From Azadirachta indica (taxonomy: Eukaryota; Streptophyta; Magnoliopsida; Sapindales; Meliaceae), in NCBI GenBank assembly GCA_022749755.1, contig CM040450.1:2904913-2968912 (forward strand): a stretch of DNA of 64,000 bases. Direction: 5' to 3'. Position 1 is the stretch's first letter; each line of letters begins with the position of its first letter. Below the pieces are notes generated by a model. The model was not told the DNA's origin. It worked only from the letters and a program-made list of their open reading frames with translations, and did not search any database. This document shows, piece by piece, positions 1 through 12,200 of the stretch. A program made the position numbers and the translations under genes.

Positions 1-1938
1 GTATAACAAACGACAGAAGACGACCCACATTGAAAATCATCAGCTTCTCAATTTATTATTTCAACTATTGTTGTATTGTATGGATTGTGAAAATTAACCA
101 AATTGTTAATGGAAATAGATGTGCTAGAGATTTCTTTGGAGCTTGGTTTGTGTCTTGTTTTGTAAAAATGATCAATCACACCTACGACACGTTAATTTGA
201 TTTTGATGTCCGACAATTTTTTTTTTTTTTTTTTGGCTTTTATCACAAAAAATCAGATTCCTGATATATATTGTGATTTTGATGTTCTTTTCTGTTACCG
301 GCACCTGTATTTTTGTAAACTTTGAAATTTATAATTTTCTATGTTACAAAATGTCTTTAACATAAAAAATTAGATAATTAATAAATTAGAAGTTATAGTT
401 TTTTCTTTTCTTGGATCCATATTCATAGATGTTCTTTTAATGTTAAGAAAAAAATAGATACCTTCAACAGTTTTTCAAATTGACAAATACACTCTCTTAT
501 TTATCAAAATTTGTAGACCTTCTTGAATTTAGTAATTCTTATTATCAAGAGTTGGTTTAAATTTTTTAAAAATATACAAACATTTACAATTGAAGAATTT
601 TAGCAGTTTTTTTTAATATTTGATTTATTAAATGTTAAAATTAGTCAAAATATATTTTAATTTGTTTTTTCATCAAAATTTAGAGATGAAATTATTATTT
701 CCCCATATTTTTTAATTTAATCACAATTTTAAAGCACTTTTCCTATTAGGTAAAAAGTCAATTTTTTTTTCCACTTTTCAATTTTATTATATATGAATTA
801 GAAATGAACTATTTTTTAATTTATTTTTTTACTATTTTTTAAGTTAATTTTCATCTCTAAAGAAAATGAGTGGCAAAAGGGGAGAAGAAAGAAAAAAGAA
901 TTGGAGTAAAAAGACACTTTAGGTAATGTTATTTTAGTACATAAATGCTTATTAAAAAAATTATTTCAATTATTTTCTCAACTCTCAAATTTTTTATATA
1001 CATCTATCAAATGCCATTAAATAAATCTAAAAATAATAATTTTAACCATTTGCGTTGATTTGTAGTTTGGTAGTCGACTCTATGGGCCCATTCTTCTGCC
1101 CATTGACCTGATTTTATAGTTTGCCAAATTAGATATACTTACTGGGCTTCTGTTTCGTAAATAAATTAATATAATATGGGCCGCATAAAGCCTAAAAGAC
1201 CTAGAATAATTAGACTTGTTCGGTACATGCTTAAGCACACATTAAATTTGAATGAGTTTATTGCAACAAAACAAAAATAACTTTCAACTCTAAATTCTAA
1301 AATTTTAATTAAATCATTTATTACCAAAATAGAGTCTTATTTTGAGACGTCCTCGTAAAATCATACAATAAAATTATATTTGCTATCTTAAACTTGTTAT
1401 TTCACCTATTAAGAATTATGATTAAGCTGTGCTCATTGTTGTTATTATACTTGATTAAGATAAATCTTAACAAATAATCTGATTGCTGAGATTATATTCA
1501 AAAATATCGACAAAAAATAACTTAAATTATTTATAAATTAGTTGGGTAAAAATATGATTTTTTTTTAAAAACAAACTTATAAACTCAATCAAACAAATTA
1601 ACATCTTAAAATTTGAATCAAATTTACTTTTTGCTAGAATAGAATGACTACAATTGATCAAAGTTGGGTTCAGATGAACTCGATCAATCTAAACAAATTA
1701 ATTTTTAAATTTAAACATTTCGTTGAATAAAATAAATTGAGTTTTTAAATAATCTAATGATTAAATGATAAATTAACCAACTAGAACTTCCTAAAATACA
1801 GGAATCTTGCAGGATAGCAGCACCAAACTGCCACGTCATCGTATTAATCTAATTATATTTAAGTTTTATTTCCCATATAACGTCGCGCTTTCGCTTTTCC
1901 TACACGAAAGCTCTGGTCTCTCTCAGTCATCTGCAGAA
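1..1938. other. AT-rich upstream region, no gene seen
   Basis: No supported coding region. The sequence is strongly A/T-rich with poly-T runs, as expected for plant intergenic DNA. The last 100-150 bases before the alpha-SNAP start are less AT-rich and contain a CT-rich stretch, so they probably hold the core promoter and 5' leader of that gene. The first ~100 bases could be the 3' tail of a gene outside the window, but nothing in them proves this. Confidence 0.5.
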
Positions 1939-4633
1939 ATGGCTGATCATCTAGCAAAGGGAGAAGAATTCGAGAAGAAGGCAGAGAAGAAGATCAAATG
2001 CTGGGGTTTCTTCTGCTCCCAATACGACGATGCTGCTGAGTTGTACGCTAAATCTGCCAACTTCTTCAAACTCGCCAAATCCTGTATGAGCAAATTTTCA
2101 TGCTTGCTTCACTTAAATTGTGTTTATTTGATACCAGCTTAAACGGATGGTAAAATTTTCTTGTGTTGAGCAGGGGATAGAGCTGGATCGGTTTTCATTA
2201 AGTTATCTGACTGTCACTTGAAGGTGACCATTTCGTTTCATGTGGTAAAGAAAAAAAATTGAAAATTACCGTGATATTTATTTGTTAATGATGAGGAGTG
2301 AAATCACAGTCAATAATTTCGTTTATCACCGTCTCAAATTTTCAAAGAAATTTATCAATTTATGGGTCATTTTTTAAGTGTAATGTGACTAAGAAAGTTG
2401 AGAAATTAAGTTACGGGAGAATTTGGAAAATTTAAAGAAAAATTTGGTGGCTGTAAAGATACAACTGATGTGCAACGTATTCTAGCTTTACCAATGACGA
2501 TGATATGTTACTAAGTGCAGTCGGATAATAAGCATGATGCTGCTACAGCTTATGTTGATGCTGCAAATTGCTATAAGAAGACATCAAAGAAAGGTGTGAT
2601 TAATTCTATAGCATCATGAATATGTTAGATTTGCTTATATTTTGATTGAAGCCTTCTAAATGGCTGCGCCCATTAGTGATGTAGTGTAATTGTTCGCTCT
2701 AATGTCTGAAATTCTGAGTCCATGCATTCGGGAATTTGAGAGAATTTACCTAAACTTTGATATTTGAGTGAAATGATTGAAAATTGTGTAATGCTTGAAC
2801 TCTGATCACTGCTAGTAATTGTTTTGTGCCGTGACACCAAGCTTGGAAAATATTGCCATAGGTTCACACTTTTAATTTTATGTGATATTAACTTTCAAAA
2901 TGCTTCCTGACATGTGCATTCAAGAATGTAAAGTTTGTAGGGTTTTGGAAGCAGTATTGCACCATGTATGATTTCTTGAAAGAACCATCTTTTAGATGAG
3001 CAACATAATCATAAAACTTTCTTTCTGCATCATGCATGTCAACTCAAAACTCAACTAACATATTACTGATAAAAGTTTACATAATCTACAGTTCAGCTTT
3101 GAGTGTGCTTGTTTTGAGTGTGCTTGTTTCCAATCTGCATGTCCCGGGTAAATTTGTTGTTTGTACCCGCAGGGGCTATAAAATGCTTGGATCAGGCTGT
3201 GAACTTGCTCCTGGATATTGGCAGATATAACATTGCTGCAAAACATTGCAAGGTACATTTGGTACTGATGAAAAGATTTGTTATATCTTTTCACAATCAA
3301 TAAACTTCATTATCAGTTTCTCATGATTGTTACTGGAACTTTTATTTAAATGTTCCTCCTATGCCGCACTCCTGCAAGCCACAATGTTGTTAAAGTTTAT
3401 TGTTGGATTTATGAGCATCTGAGATGTGGCTTTTATGTTACTAGAATACTTAAGTTACAACTGCAGCTGAATTGGATGTATTTTTGGTGCGTCTAGGACA
3501 TTGCTGAGTTATATGAGCTCGAGAAGAATACAAAGATGGCTACTTTATATTTTGAAAGGGCTGCTGAATATTTTGAAAATGTAGATGCAACAACCTCTGC
3601 CAACCAGTGCAAGCTGAAAGCTGCACAATTTTCTGCTGAACATGAACAGTAAGAGACATATGATGGTTTAATGTAATCATAATGAGGAATCTTATTGCAA
3701 TCTCAAATTGGACTCTGTATTGCTGGGAGTCTTTACTGTTCTGTTTGTTGGCATTAAAATCCTTTCCTGGGCTAGACAAGCTAGCAAATCCCACTCACAA
3801 GCTTGGTGGAGTGGACTGAATTCTTTATTTCTGCAGATATCAAAAGGCAATTGAGATTTATGAAAAGATAGCGAAAGAGTCGCTCAACATCAACTTACTG
3901 AAATATGGCGTAAGAGGACACCTTCTTAATGCTGGACTTTGCCAACTTTGCAGCAGTGACATTGTTGCGATTACGAACTCATTGGAGCGCTATGAGGTCA
4001 AGATATCATTAAACTCTTTTTGGGGTACTTCCATACATGGAACTTCTATGCAGAGTTGATTTTTCAAAACTCTTGTTTGTGCAGGACATGGATCCAACTT
4101 TTTCTAGAACTCGGGAATACAAATTTTTAGCTGTAAGTGTGGTTTTCAGGACATTTGCTGTGGTACTGGTCCTGAATGTTTTGTTGTGGTTTCTTAAGGC
4201 TTGATGTGTTATTCTGCTTACAATTCGGCATCAAACTTACAGTATCCTTGGTTGAACAAAAAGTGTTGTGGACATGTCAGGATTTGGCCTCCGCAATTGA
4301 TGAGGATGATGTTGCAAAATTCACTGATGTTGTGAAGGAGTTTAATAGCATTACTCCGCTGGTACATATCTTTGCACTGTTAAATTTAGTTTCCTTGGGT
4401 GCTCTTCTTACATCTGACCGCCCTGAAAACTGCAGTTCATTTCATGTCAAATGATATAACACAAGATTTCATGTTGCTGAAGAAGGCAACTGCTGCTTAT
4501 TGTGACTGTTAACTTGCCTGAATTTCTATATAACTGACATAATGTTACTCAGGATACCTGGAAGACCACGCTTCTGTGGCGGGTGAAGGATGCTCTGAAG
4601 GCCAAAGAACTGGAGGATGATGATTTAACGTGA
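1939..4633 (+). CDS. ASNAP: Alpha-SNAP (soluble NSF attachment protein)
   Basis: Adaptor that binds assembled SNARE complexes and recruits the ATPase NSF to disassemble them after membrane fusion; acts on the cytosolic face of endomembranes. Nine exons keep frame: 1939-2083, 2174-2223, 2521-2593, 3173-3252, 3497-3648, 3837-3996, 4085-4132, 4281-4361, 4553-4633, giving 289 aa, which matches my memory of Arabidopsis alpha-SNAP2. The N-terminus has the family block around KKIKCWGFF, followed by TPR-like helical repeats ([25 protein letters not shown]). The C-terminus is [17 protein letters not shown], the acidic end with a penultimate Leu that contacts NSF; unlike the soybean Rhg1 resistance variants, it is canonical. 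The ATG at 1939 is chosen because [19 protein letters not shown] is the usual family start; the open frame upstream to 1807 has no family similarity. Confidence 0.96.
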
Positions 4634-5858
4634 AATGAATTTGCTCAACCAAAAGAAAATTATATGACTTGAATCCATTCATTTCATTTTGGCTATTTTC
4701 TTTTTCCTCGATCCATTCTTGTTGCTGTTTTTTATAGGTCAACAGCATGTTAATATGCTGTTGTAAAGGTTCATGTGGTGTGTTAATTAGATCATTTCAG
4801 AGAAATGAACCACATAAACCTGGAAGAGAGATTGTTGTAGTAGCGTGAATTAGTATCTCATGGAAGGGTTCCAAGTATCGGCTATGGTTTCTCGCAGCTG
4901 ATTCTTATCTATCTCATCTGGATAATGAATCATTGATGTTAAAATTGTGATTTTTTTTTTTTCCAGGATCTAATCAATACAAAACAAACTTCAAATGTGT
5001 AAGAGAATCTGATTGGATACACTGGCACAAGACAGGTGAGCGGTCCTAACGCCAACTTCATTATTTGGCAGGTACAACCAGGAAACAATAAACTCTTAAC
5101 GGCACCAAAAGTTGCTTGCAAACAGAGTAATTAAAAATATTAATATTTTACTAATAATTTTGTGAAAAAACACTGCCAAATATCAAATTAAATATTTGTT
5201 AACAAAATACTATATAATTGGAGCCAGAGAAGATAGCAGTGGATGAGTGGAAATAAATTGTCTTAAGAGTACCTAATCACATAATCGTAATTATTATCAC
5301 TAATAAAAGAAGTTTCCTATTAATCAAATATCAACCACGAATACATAATCTCAAATGGGTCACTGACATCAGGGTCCCTAAATTTTGCACGATCTCTCAA
5401 ATAAATAGAGAGTTTGTTCACGATTTCAGGGATGACTACTGATGAGTGACGACTGATGATCCCCTGAAACCACCCATTTATACTTGTAATATGCAACCCA
5501 TCAATTAATAACAAAGGATATTTCAGTCATTTTAGTAGCAATAGAGAGTATTTGACATACATAGAAAAATTATGCCCATTTTCAAGAAAGAAAAAAAATT
5601 TCAGGCATACAAATGTTATTATTCTAATCTGGAATAATCAAGAAAATCCATCCGTAAAACGACGACGCCAACGGCCAATCACGAAGACGCGCTTCTTCGC
5701 ATGGCGTTAATTTGCCGCCTGAAATCAATTTTTAAAGCAAATGATTTAATAAAAAACGAAGTCCACTACCGTGCTCGCTTACTCTCTTCACGCTTTTCGA
5801 CCTCCACTGTTGTATACATAAATCAATCATCACCACCGATTATTCAGTTCTTCATCGG
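4634..5858. other. 3' flank of alpha-SNAP and promoter of the ligase gene
   Basis: About 1.2 kb between two genes on the same strand. The first ~350 bases are likely the alpha-SNAP 3' UTR. The last ~200 bases, from about 5650, are richer in G/C and contain a CT-rich leader before the next ATG. No coding frame or RNA gene is supported. Confidence 0.5.
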
Positions 5859-6180
5859 ATGAGTTCTCTTGCCTTCAGTTCAAACCTCTCCTTACTTCGC
5901 AGCGACCGAAACCACGGCGCTGCAGGACTGCTTTTCCGGTCTACGAAATTATATTGGAGCCTGAACCAGAAGTTGAAGACTGCTGGTTACTCTTCGAAAA
6001 GGAGAAGATCAGGAGTTAAAGTTACACGCGCCAGTGTGGAGGTGGTAGTGGAAGTGGAAGATCGAGCTATGGAGAAGGAAGAACGTGGTAGGGTGTTGAG
6101 AGTTGGTCTCGTTTGTGGAGGTCCATCTGCTGAGCGTGGAATTTCTCTTAACTCTGCTAGATCAGTTCTTGATCATATAC

Positions 6181-6229
<49 letters not shown>

Positions 6230-9200
6230 CATATACATATATTTGTATATATTATCAAATATTAATGGTCGGATTGGATAAACTTTGTTAGGGAGATGAT
6301 TTGCACGTGACCTGCTATTATATTGACTATGATCTCAATGCCTACGCAATCTCCTCAGCTCAGGTTTGTTCACTAATTAAAAAACAATAAATAATAGTAA
6401 TTGAATGGTGGTTCTTGATCTTAATTGAGCTTGTACTGTAGCTTAATTTGAAAAATGTTGGTAATTATTTTGATTATATGTCTCATTTGTAGGTATACTC
6501 AAATACTCCTGCAGATTTTGATTTTAAACTTGAAAGGTAAGCTAATTTTGTAGTAAATTGGTTATTTACTTGTATATATTCAGAAGTGTGTGAAGATTAG
6601 CTGATTATCTGTTTATGCAGCCTTGCACAAGGTTTCGGGTCGTTGGCTGAATTTGCTGAACATCTTGCTGCAAATGTGGATATAGTATTCCCAGCAATAC
6701 ATGGTCGTTTTGGTGAAGATGGTGGCATTCAGGTGTAGTATGCTGTAATCTTTCATACAAGTGCGCACAAGTATAGCTAGATATTTTATTAAAGCTTCTG
6801 AATGTTATATAACATTTCTGCATTTGATGGTTTATTCAGGAATTGCTGGAAAAATATAATATTCCATTTGTTGGCACAGGATCAAGTGAATGCCGTGGAG
6901 CATTTGACAAGGTAGAATAAACTTTTTTCTTGATTATTTTATCTGTGCTTTAGTTCTGTCACAGATTTATTAGGCATAATCTATGTTGAGGCCATAGAAT
7001 TAAACCATGGGTGCATGTACATCATATAAAGTGGTTCTTATGCTTGTTGGATTTCTTAAAGAGATGCTGAGTCCCATTCAATATTACTGACAGTACGATG
7101 CCTCTTTGGAGCTCAGCAAACAAGGCTTTGTAACAATACCCAGTTTCCTACTGCAGGTATCCTTCAACTAGATATTGTTAAATAGTTGTCCTTTCATCAG
7201 TTTTTTTTTGGTCTTTCTTGTGTGCAAGTATATCTATCGGTATGTATCAGTTCAGTTAGCTGAGGGATGCTCACGTAATTTATGGCATTGATCAACAAAA
7301 AATGTTTGTCAACGTTGTTTATGTCACAAATTTTTTCAATTGATCTCATTTTGATTGCTACAAGTTCTTTTCCCCTTTCCTTTTAACATTATTCAGATGA
7401 TAAAACATCAGTGGCTGCAGAATCGTGTCTAAATGATGATTAAGAACTGATGAGGCCATCTCTTTGCTTGTTGAGAAGAAATTTTCATGCACTTTAATAA
7501 TGTTGACTTTTTGATATTTGAAGATACAACCATAACTGTGTCTGATTACGCTTTTCCTTTTCATCTTGTTCAAAATCAATTGCTTACCATTTTTCTTCTG
7601 ACAATGGAAATGGCATTTAGGGAAGTGAAGTGAATGAATCTGAATTATCAAACTGGTTTGTTAGAAACAAGTTGGATCGTAAATCTGGGAAAGTTGTGGT
7701 AAGGCACATTTCTGGTTAGATTGTTTTAACACGCCCATAATGGAATAATTTTCTTTCAAATGCCAAAACTTGTGCATATGCTTCTTTTTCAGGTAAAACC
7801 AACAAGAGCAGGATCAAGCATTGGTGTTACAGTTGCATATGGTGTCACAGATTCCCTTAGAAAGGCTAAGCAAATTATGTTAAAGGTATTGCAGGTTTTC
7901 CCAACACCTGTAATAATGCTGATTCCCTTAGACCTACTTAATGTAGATAGTAGTCAAATCATTTAAATTTTAGCTTAGATACCTGTGCCTTTTTATTTTA
8001 TTTAGTTGGAAAATAAACAACCCAAAAGGTTTGAATAGGAAAATTGTGAGATTCAGAAATTCTAAGTGAAAAGGTAGAAAATTGAATTCAACTTTTGTCA
8101 ATATATGCCTCAAAAGTCACAGACTGGATTAATTTTGGAGTTGAGAAGCAAAAGAGTTTTCAGAAAATTTGTAAACAGTACATGCAGATTGTATTGATTT
8201 TCTCTTATGAATAATGTTTCTTTTTGTTTTCTATAGGGAATTGATGACAGAGTCCTGGTTGAAACATTTCTTGAGGGAGGAAGTGAGTTTACTGCCATTG
8301 TCCTTGATGTGGGGACTGGACTTGATTGCCATCCTGTTGTGTTACTTCCAACTGAGGTACCTTTGAGTTTCAGTCCTGGTTGAATATCAATAATATGGAC
8401 AGGTCTTCAACCGTTAATTTAGTTGTCTCAAAAGCTGGAGCTATTTGCAAATGATTTTGATCAGATCTGGTATAGGTTTTGACAATCTAAATGAAAAGTT
8501 TGAGATTAGGGACCATGGATGTTGACTCTGCAGTTAATATATAAGCCATGAATCAGTTAAATTTGTGAGAGAAGAAATGAACTAGCGTATTGTTTTTGTG
8601 AATCTCATCAATCATCTACCAGAGTTTAGATGAAAGATAGTTATTTATCTTATCTTAGGGAATGATTAGGTATTAATATAATTGCATCAATGGCTAGGTG
8701 GAGCTTCAATTTCATGGCAGTTCGGATGCAAGGGAAAAGGACGCAATTTTTAATTACCGGAGGAAATATCTTCCAACACAACAGGTACACAAGTGCTTGA
8801 TCCAAGCATTTTCTAGAAGGTTTATGAGAGTCATATATTTTTTGTTTTCTTTTTATGACAAAATCTCTCATTTTATTAAATCACCCTGCTTTCTGATTCT
8901 GAGAAGTTTATCTATATTGCATAGGTTGTTTATCATACTCCACCTCGTTTTCCTATTGATGTAATTAACAACATTCGACAAGGTGCATCCCTGTTATTCC
9001 AGCGGCTTGGCCTACGTGATTTTGCTCGGATTGATGGCTGGTTTTTGCCATCTTCAACATCTGTATTTTCATCTTCAGAAAACAAATATGGAAGGACTGA
9101 ATCGGGAACAGTTATGTTTACTGACATTAACCTGGTGAGATAAATCTCCGATGTTTGCACTGCCCTGATTGATGACATTGTTCTCCCTGTATGTCTCAAG

Positions 9201-12200
9201 CTAATGTTAATTGTATTATCAGATTAGTGGGATGGAACAGACCAGCTTCTTATTTCAGCAAGCATCAAAGGTAATTTTAAAACTTGAATATCTGTATATT
9301 TTTCAAGCTTGTAGCAGAATTCATTACTATAGCTTGCAATCGATACGAGGGAGAATATATCATATGTTCTGCAATACAGGCAGAATATCAGTCTAGATGT
9401 TTGCATAGTGCAGATAGTATACACATCTGAACTATGCCCAGTGCAGTGCAGATGATTCTTTAGCAACTTCCCTGTGCCAGTGTTGAGCTGCTGGTTTCAT
9501 GAATGAAGTGGCATAAGAGGTGGTCTCAGAAACTAAGCCAAAATGATCTCATAAATCCATTTTTAATGTTGTTCTTTAAACCATAAAGATCTAATATTGG
9601 AAGGGTGGAACTTGCAGAGCTAAAAGCATTTTAGTCCTTTGTGTGCATTTCATCGGTTTTAAAATTTTTGCAGATCATGTTGTGTAAAGTGGGTTGAGAA
9701 AGGATAATCTTTGAGATTAGTTAATAGATATTACACATGCTTTTCTTAAGCAAATTATTGCACGTACAAATTATTTTCATGTTGAATTTGTTTCATCGTC
9801 CTTTCAGTTTTTTGTTATTATTCATTGTTTTACAGCCACCTCTTTCTTCAGAAACATTTCTTCTTGTCTTCAGGTGGGATTTTCTCATTCAAACATTCTT
9901 CGAACTGTTATTCGTCGTGCTTGCTTGAGGTTTCCCAATCTTGCATCATATAGTAGTGCATCAGGTCACTTACCTGGAAGATCAAATGCTTCAAGGCTTG
10001 CTGAAGTACTCAACAAACCTGAAGGAATTCGTAAAGTTTTTGTCATATTTGGAGGAGACACTTCAGAGAGGCAAGTATCCCTAATGAGCGGAACAAATGT
10101 GTGGCTCAATTTGCTAGCATTCAGTGATGTAAGTTTGGATAATCTTGGCTATATACTTTTCTTATTTGTGTAATGTTTTTTGGACTCTAAATGTGAATGA
10201 GAAATAAATGACAATTGATTAACAAGCCAATCTTTGCTGTTGGATGACATTTGCACGAAGTTGCCCAGCTTAACCTTTTCCCATTAAAGATTGGCTTTCT
10301 TGCATTTTATGGAAGTTTTAATTCTAATCAAAGTGTACTATAGGCATGATTGTCTCTGATTTTGTTGTCTACAGATTGAAGTAAGTCCTTGTTTGCTTGC
10401 CCCTTCAATTGAATATTCATTCGGTACAGATTCCAATAACAAGGATTCTGATGTAAGCTCCAGAGCAGTTTGGTCTCTACCGTAAGTATAAATTTATATT
10501 TCCAGCTTTTTTTTCTATGGTTGATTTTATGTTATGTTGTTACAGTCATATATATGCTTCTTCTTTAGCGGGGTCTACATACTTCCTTTCTAGTTCTCAT
10601 TCATAAATACTTGATTGTATGTCTTTTATAAACTGTTGGATTTCTCTCTTTCTCAGACTCGCATATTTTGTGAATCCTACACAAGGCTTTTTCTTTCTAT
10701 GAAAAATTGCAGTTACTCTCTTGTGCTGAGACACACAACAGAGGAAGTTCTTGCTGCGTGCATGGAGGCAATTGAACCAGATCGGGCTGCATTCACATCT
10801 CACTTAAGGAAACATGTAATGAATGATCTCATTGAAGTTTTGAAGAAACACAGTTGGTTTACTGGGTTTGATATAGCTGATGAACTACCTGCGAGATATT
10901 CACTGAAGGACTGGATCAAGCTTGCCAAGGAATTTCAGGCAACAGTTTTTATTGCAGGTTCTGCCTCCTGGCTCTGTTTCTTTTTTCTCTTCTCTGTTTT
11001 TTCCTTTTCTGGTGTTCAGGCTACACACGTTGTTAGGCCTCACACTCCCTTAACCTCAAATCAGGATTAGATCCCAAAGTTTCATGGACACTTAACTAGC
11101 TAGAATAACAGGCACTTACAGCCATGTATTTGTTAAAAGTGAATGTAGCTAGTTTATGTTTTACTCTAAAAAGGATTTATCTAGCAGAATATGTTAAGTG
11201 TATAGCAACTGCTGATTGACCAATCAAAACTTTCCCTTTTTTTGTTTGATTGGAGTGAGGTTTATCTAATGTTGTCTACAGTTCATGGAGGCATTGGTGA
11301 AGATGGTACACTTCAGTCTTTGCTGGAGGCTGAAGGAGTTCCTTATACAGGTTTATTCTCAGTGATACTTGGCACAATAATTAGTTCTCCTTGTAAAATT
11401 ACTCATTCTCTTTCTTTCTTTCTTCATCTCCTTTCAAATGAAGGTCCTGGAGTGATGGCTTCTAAAACTTGTATGGACAAAGTTGCAACATCTCTGGCAC
11501 TTAATCATGTATGTTAACATACATTGCTTTCCAAGCAAAAATTGACCTTAAGTATTACTTGACAGCTTAAATAATTTCAATGAGTGACCATTTATCCTAT
11601 AAGCTTAAGTTTACAGGAAAGATCACAATAATTAAGCTCTGACAATTTTCTCTGTAAAACATTGTGATCTCTGGATATTAATAGCTTGCAGACCTGGGAG
11701 TTCTTACCATAAATAAAGATGTGTGGAGGAAAGAGGATCTACTCAATATGCCCGTACTTGACATTTGGAATCAGTTGACCTCTAAGCTTCAGTGCAAAAC
11801 ATTATGCGTTAAACCAGCAAGGGATGGATGCTCAACTGGTGTTGCAAGACTATGGTAGATTATTGCTTTGCACTGATCTCTCTGTGTTATAGAATTTTTG
11901 TAATGTGAAATTGTGAATATTCCAGGTTTTCATATAATTTAAATCTATGGTGATACTCTTTTTATTCACTCTCTTTTCACATTGTGCTTATCCATTTTTT
12001 CATGCAGCTGTGCAGAGGACCTTGCAGTGTATGTCAAAGCATTGGAGGAGTGTCTTCTGCAGATAACCCCTAATAGCTTTTCAAGGGTATAAAATCCTGG
12101 ATATGTTTCTTTCATGGTATCTCATTCTGGAATTGTCTATATAGATATCTTCTATAGTAGTCTTTTAGCCTGGGTAAAAGAGGTGATGTAATTGTTACTT

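Noticed and set aside
1807..1938. Upstream in-frame extension of alpha-SNAP
   Set aside because: The extension has no family similarity and no preceding promoter feature; [18 protein letters not shown] is the normal start.
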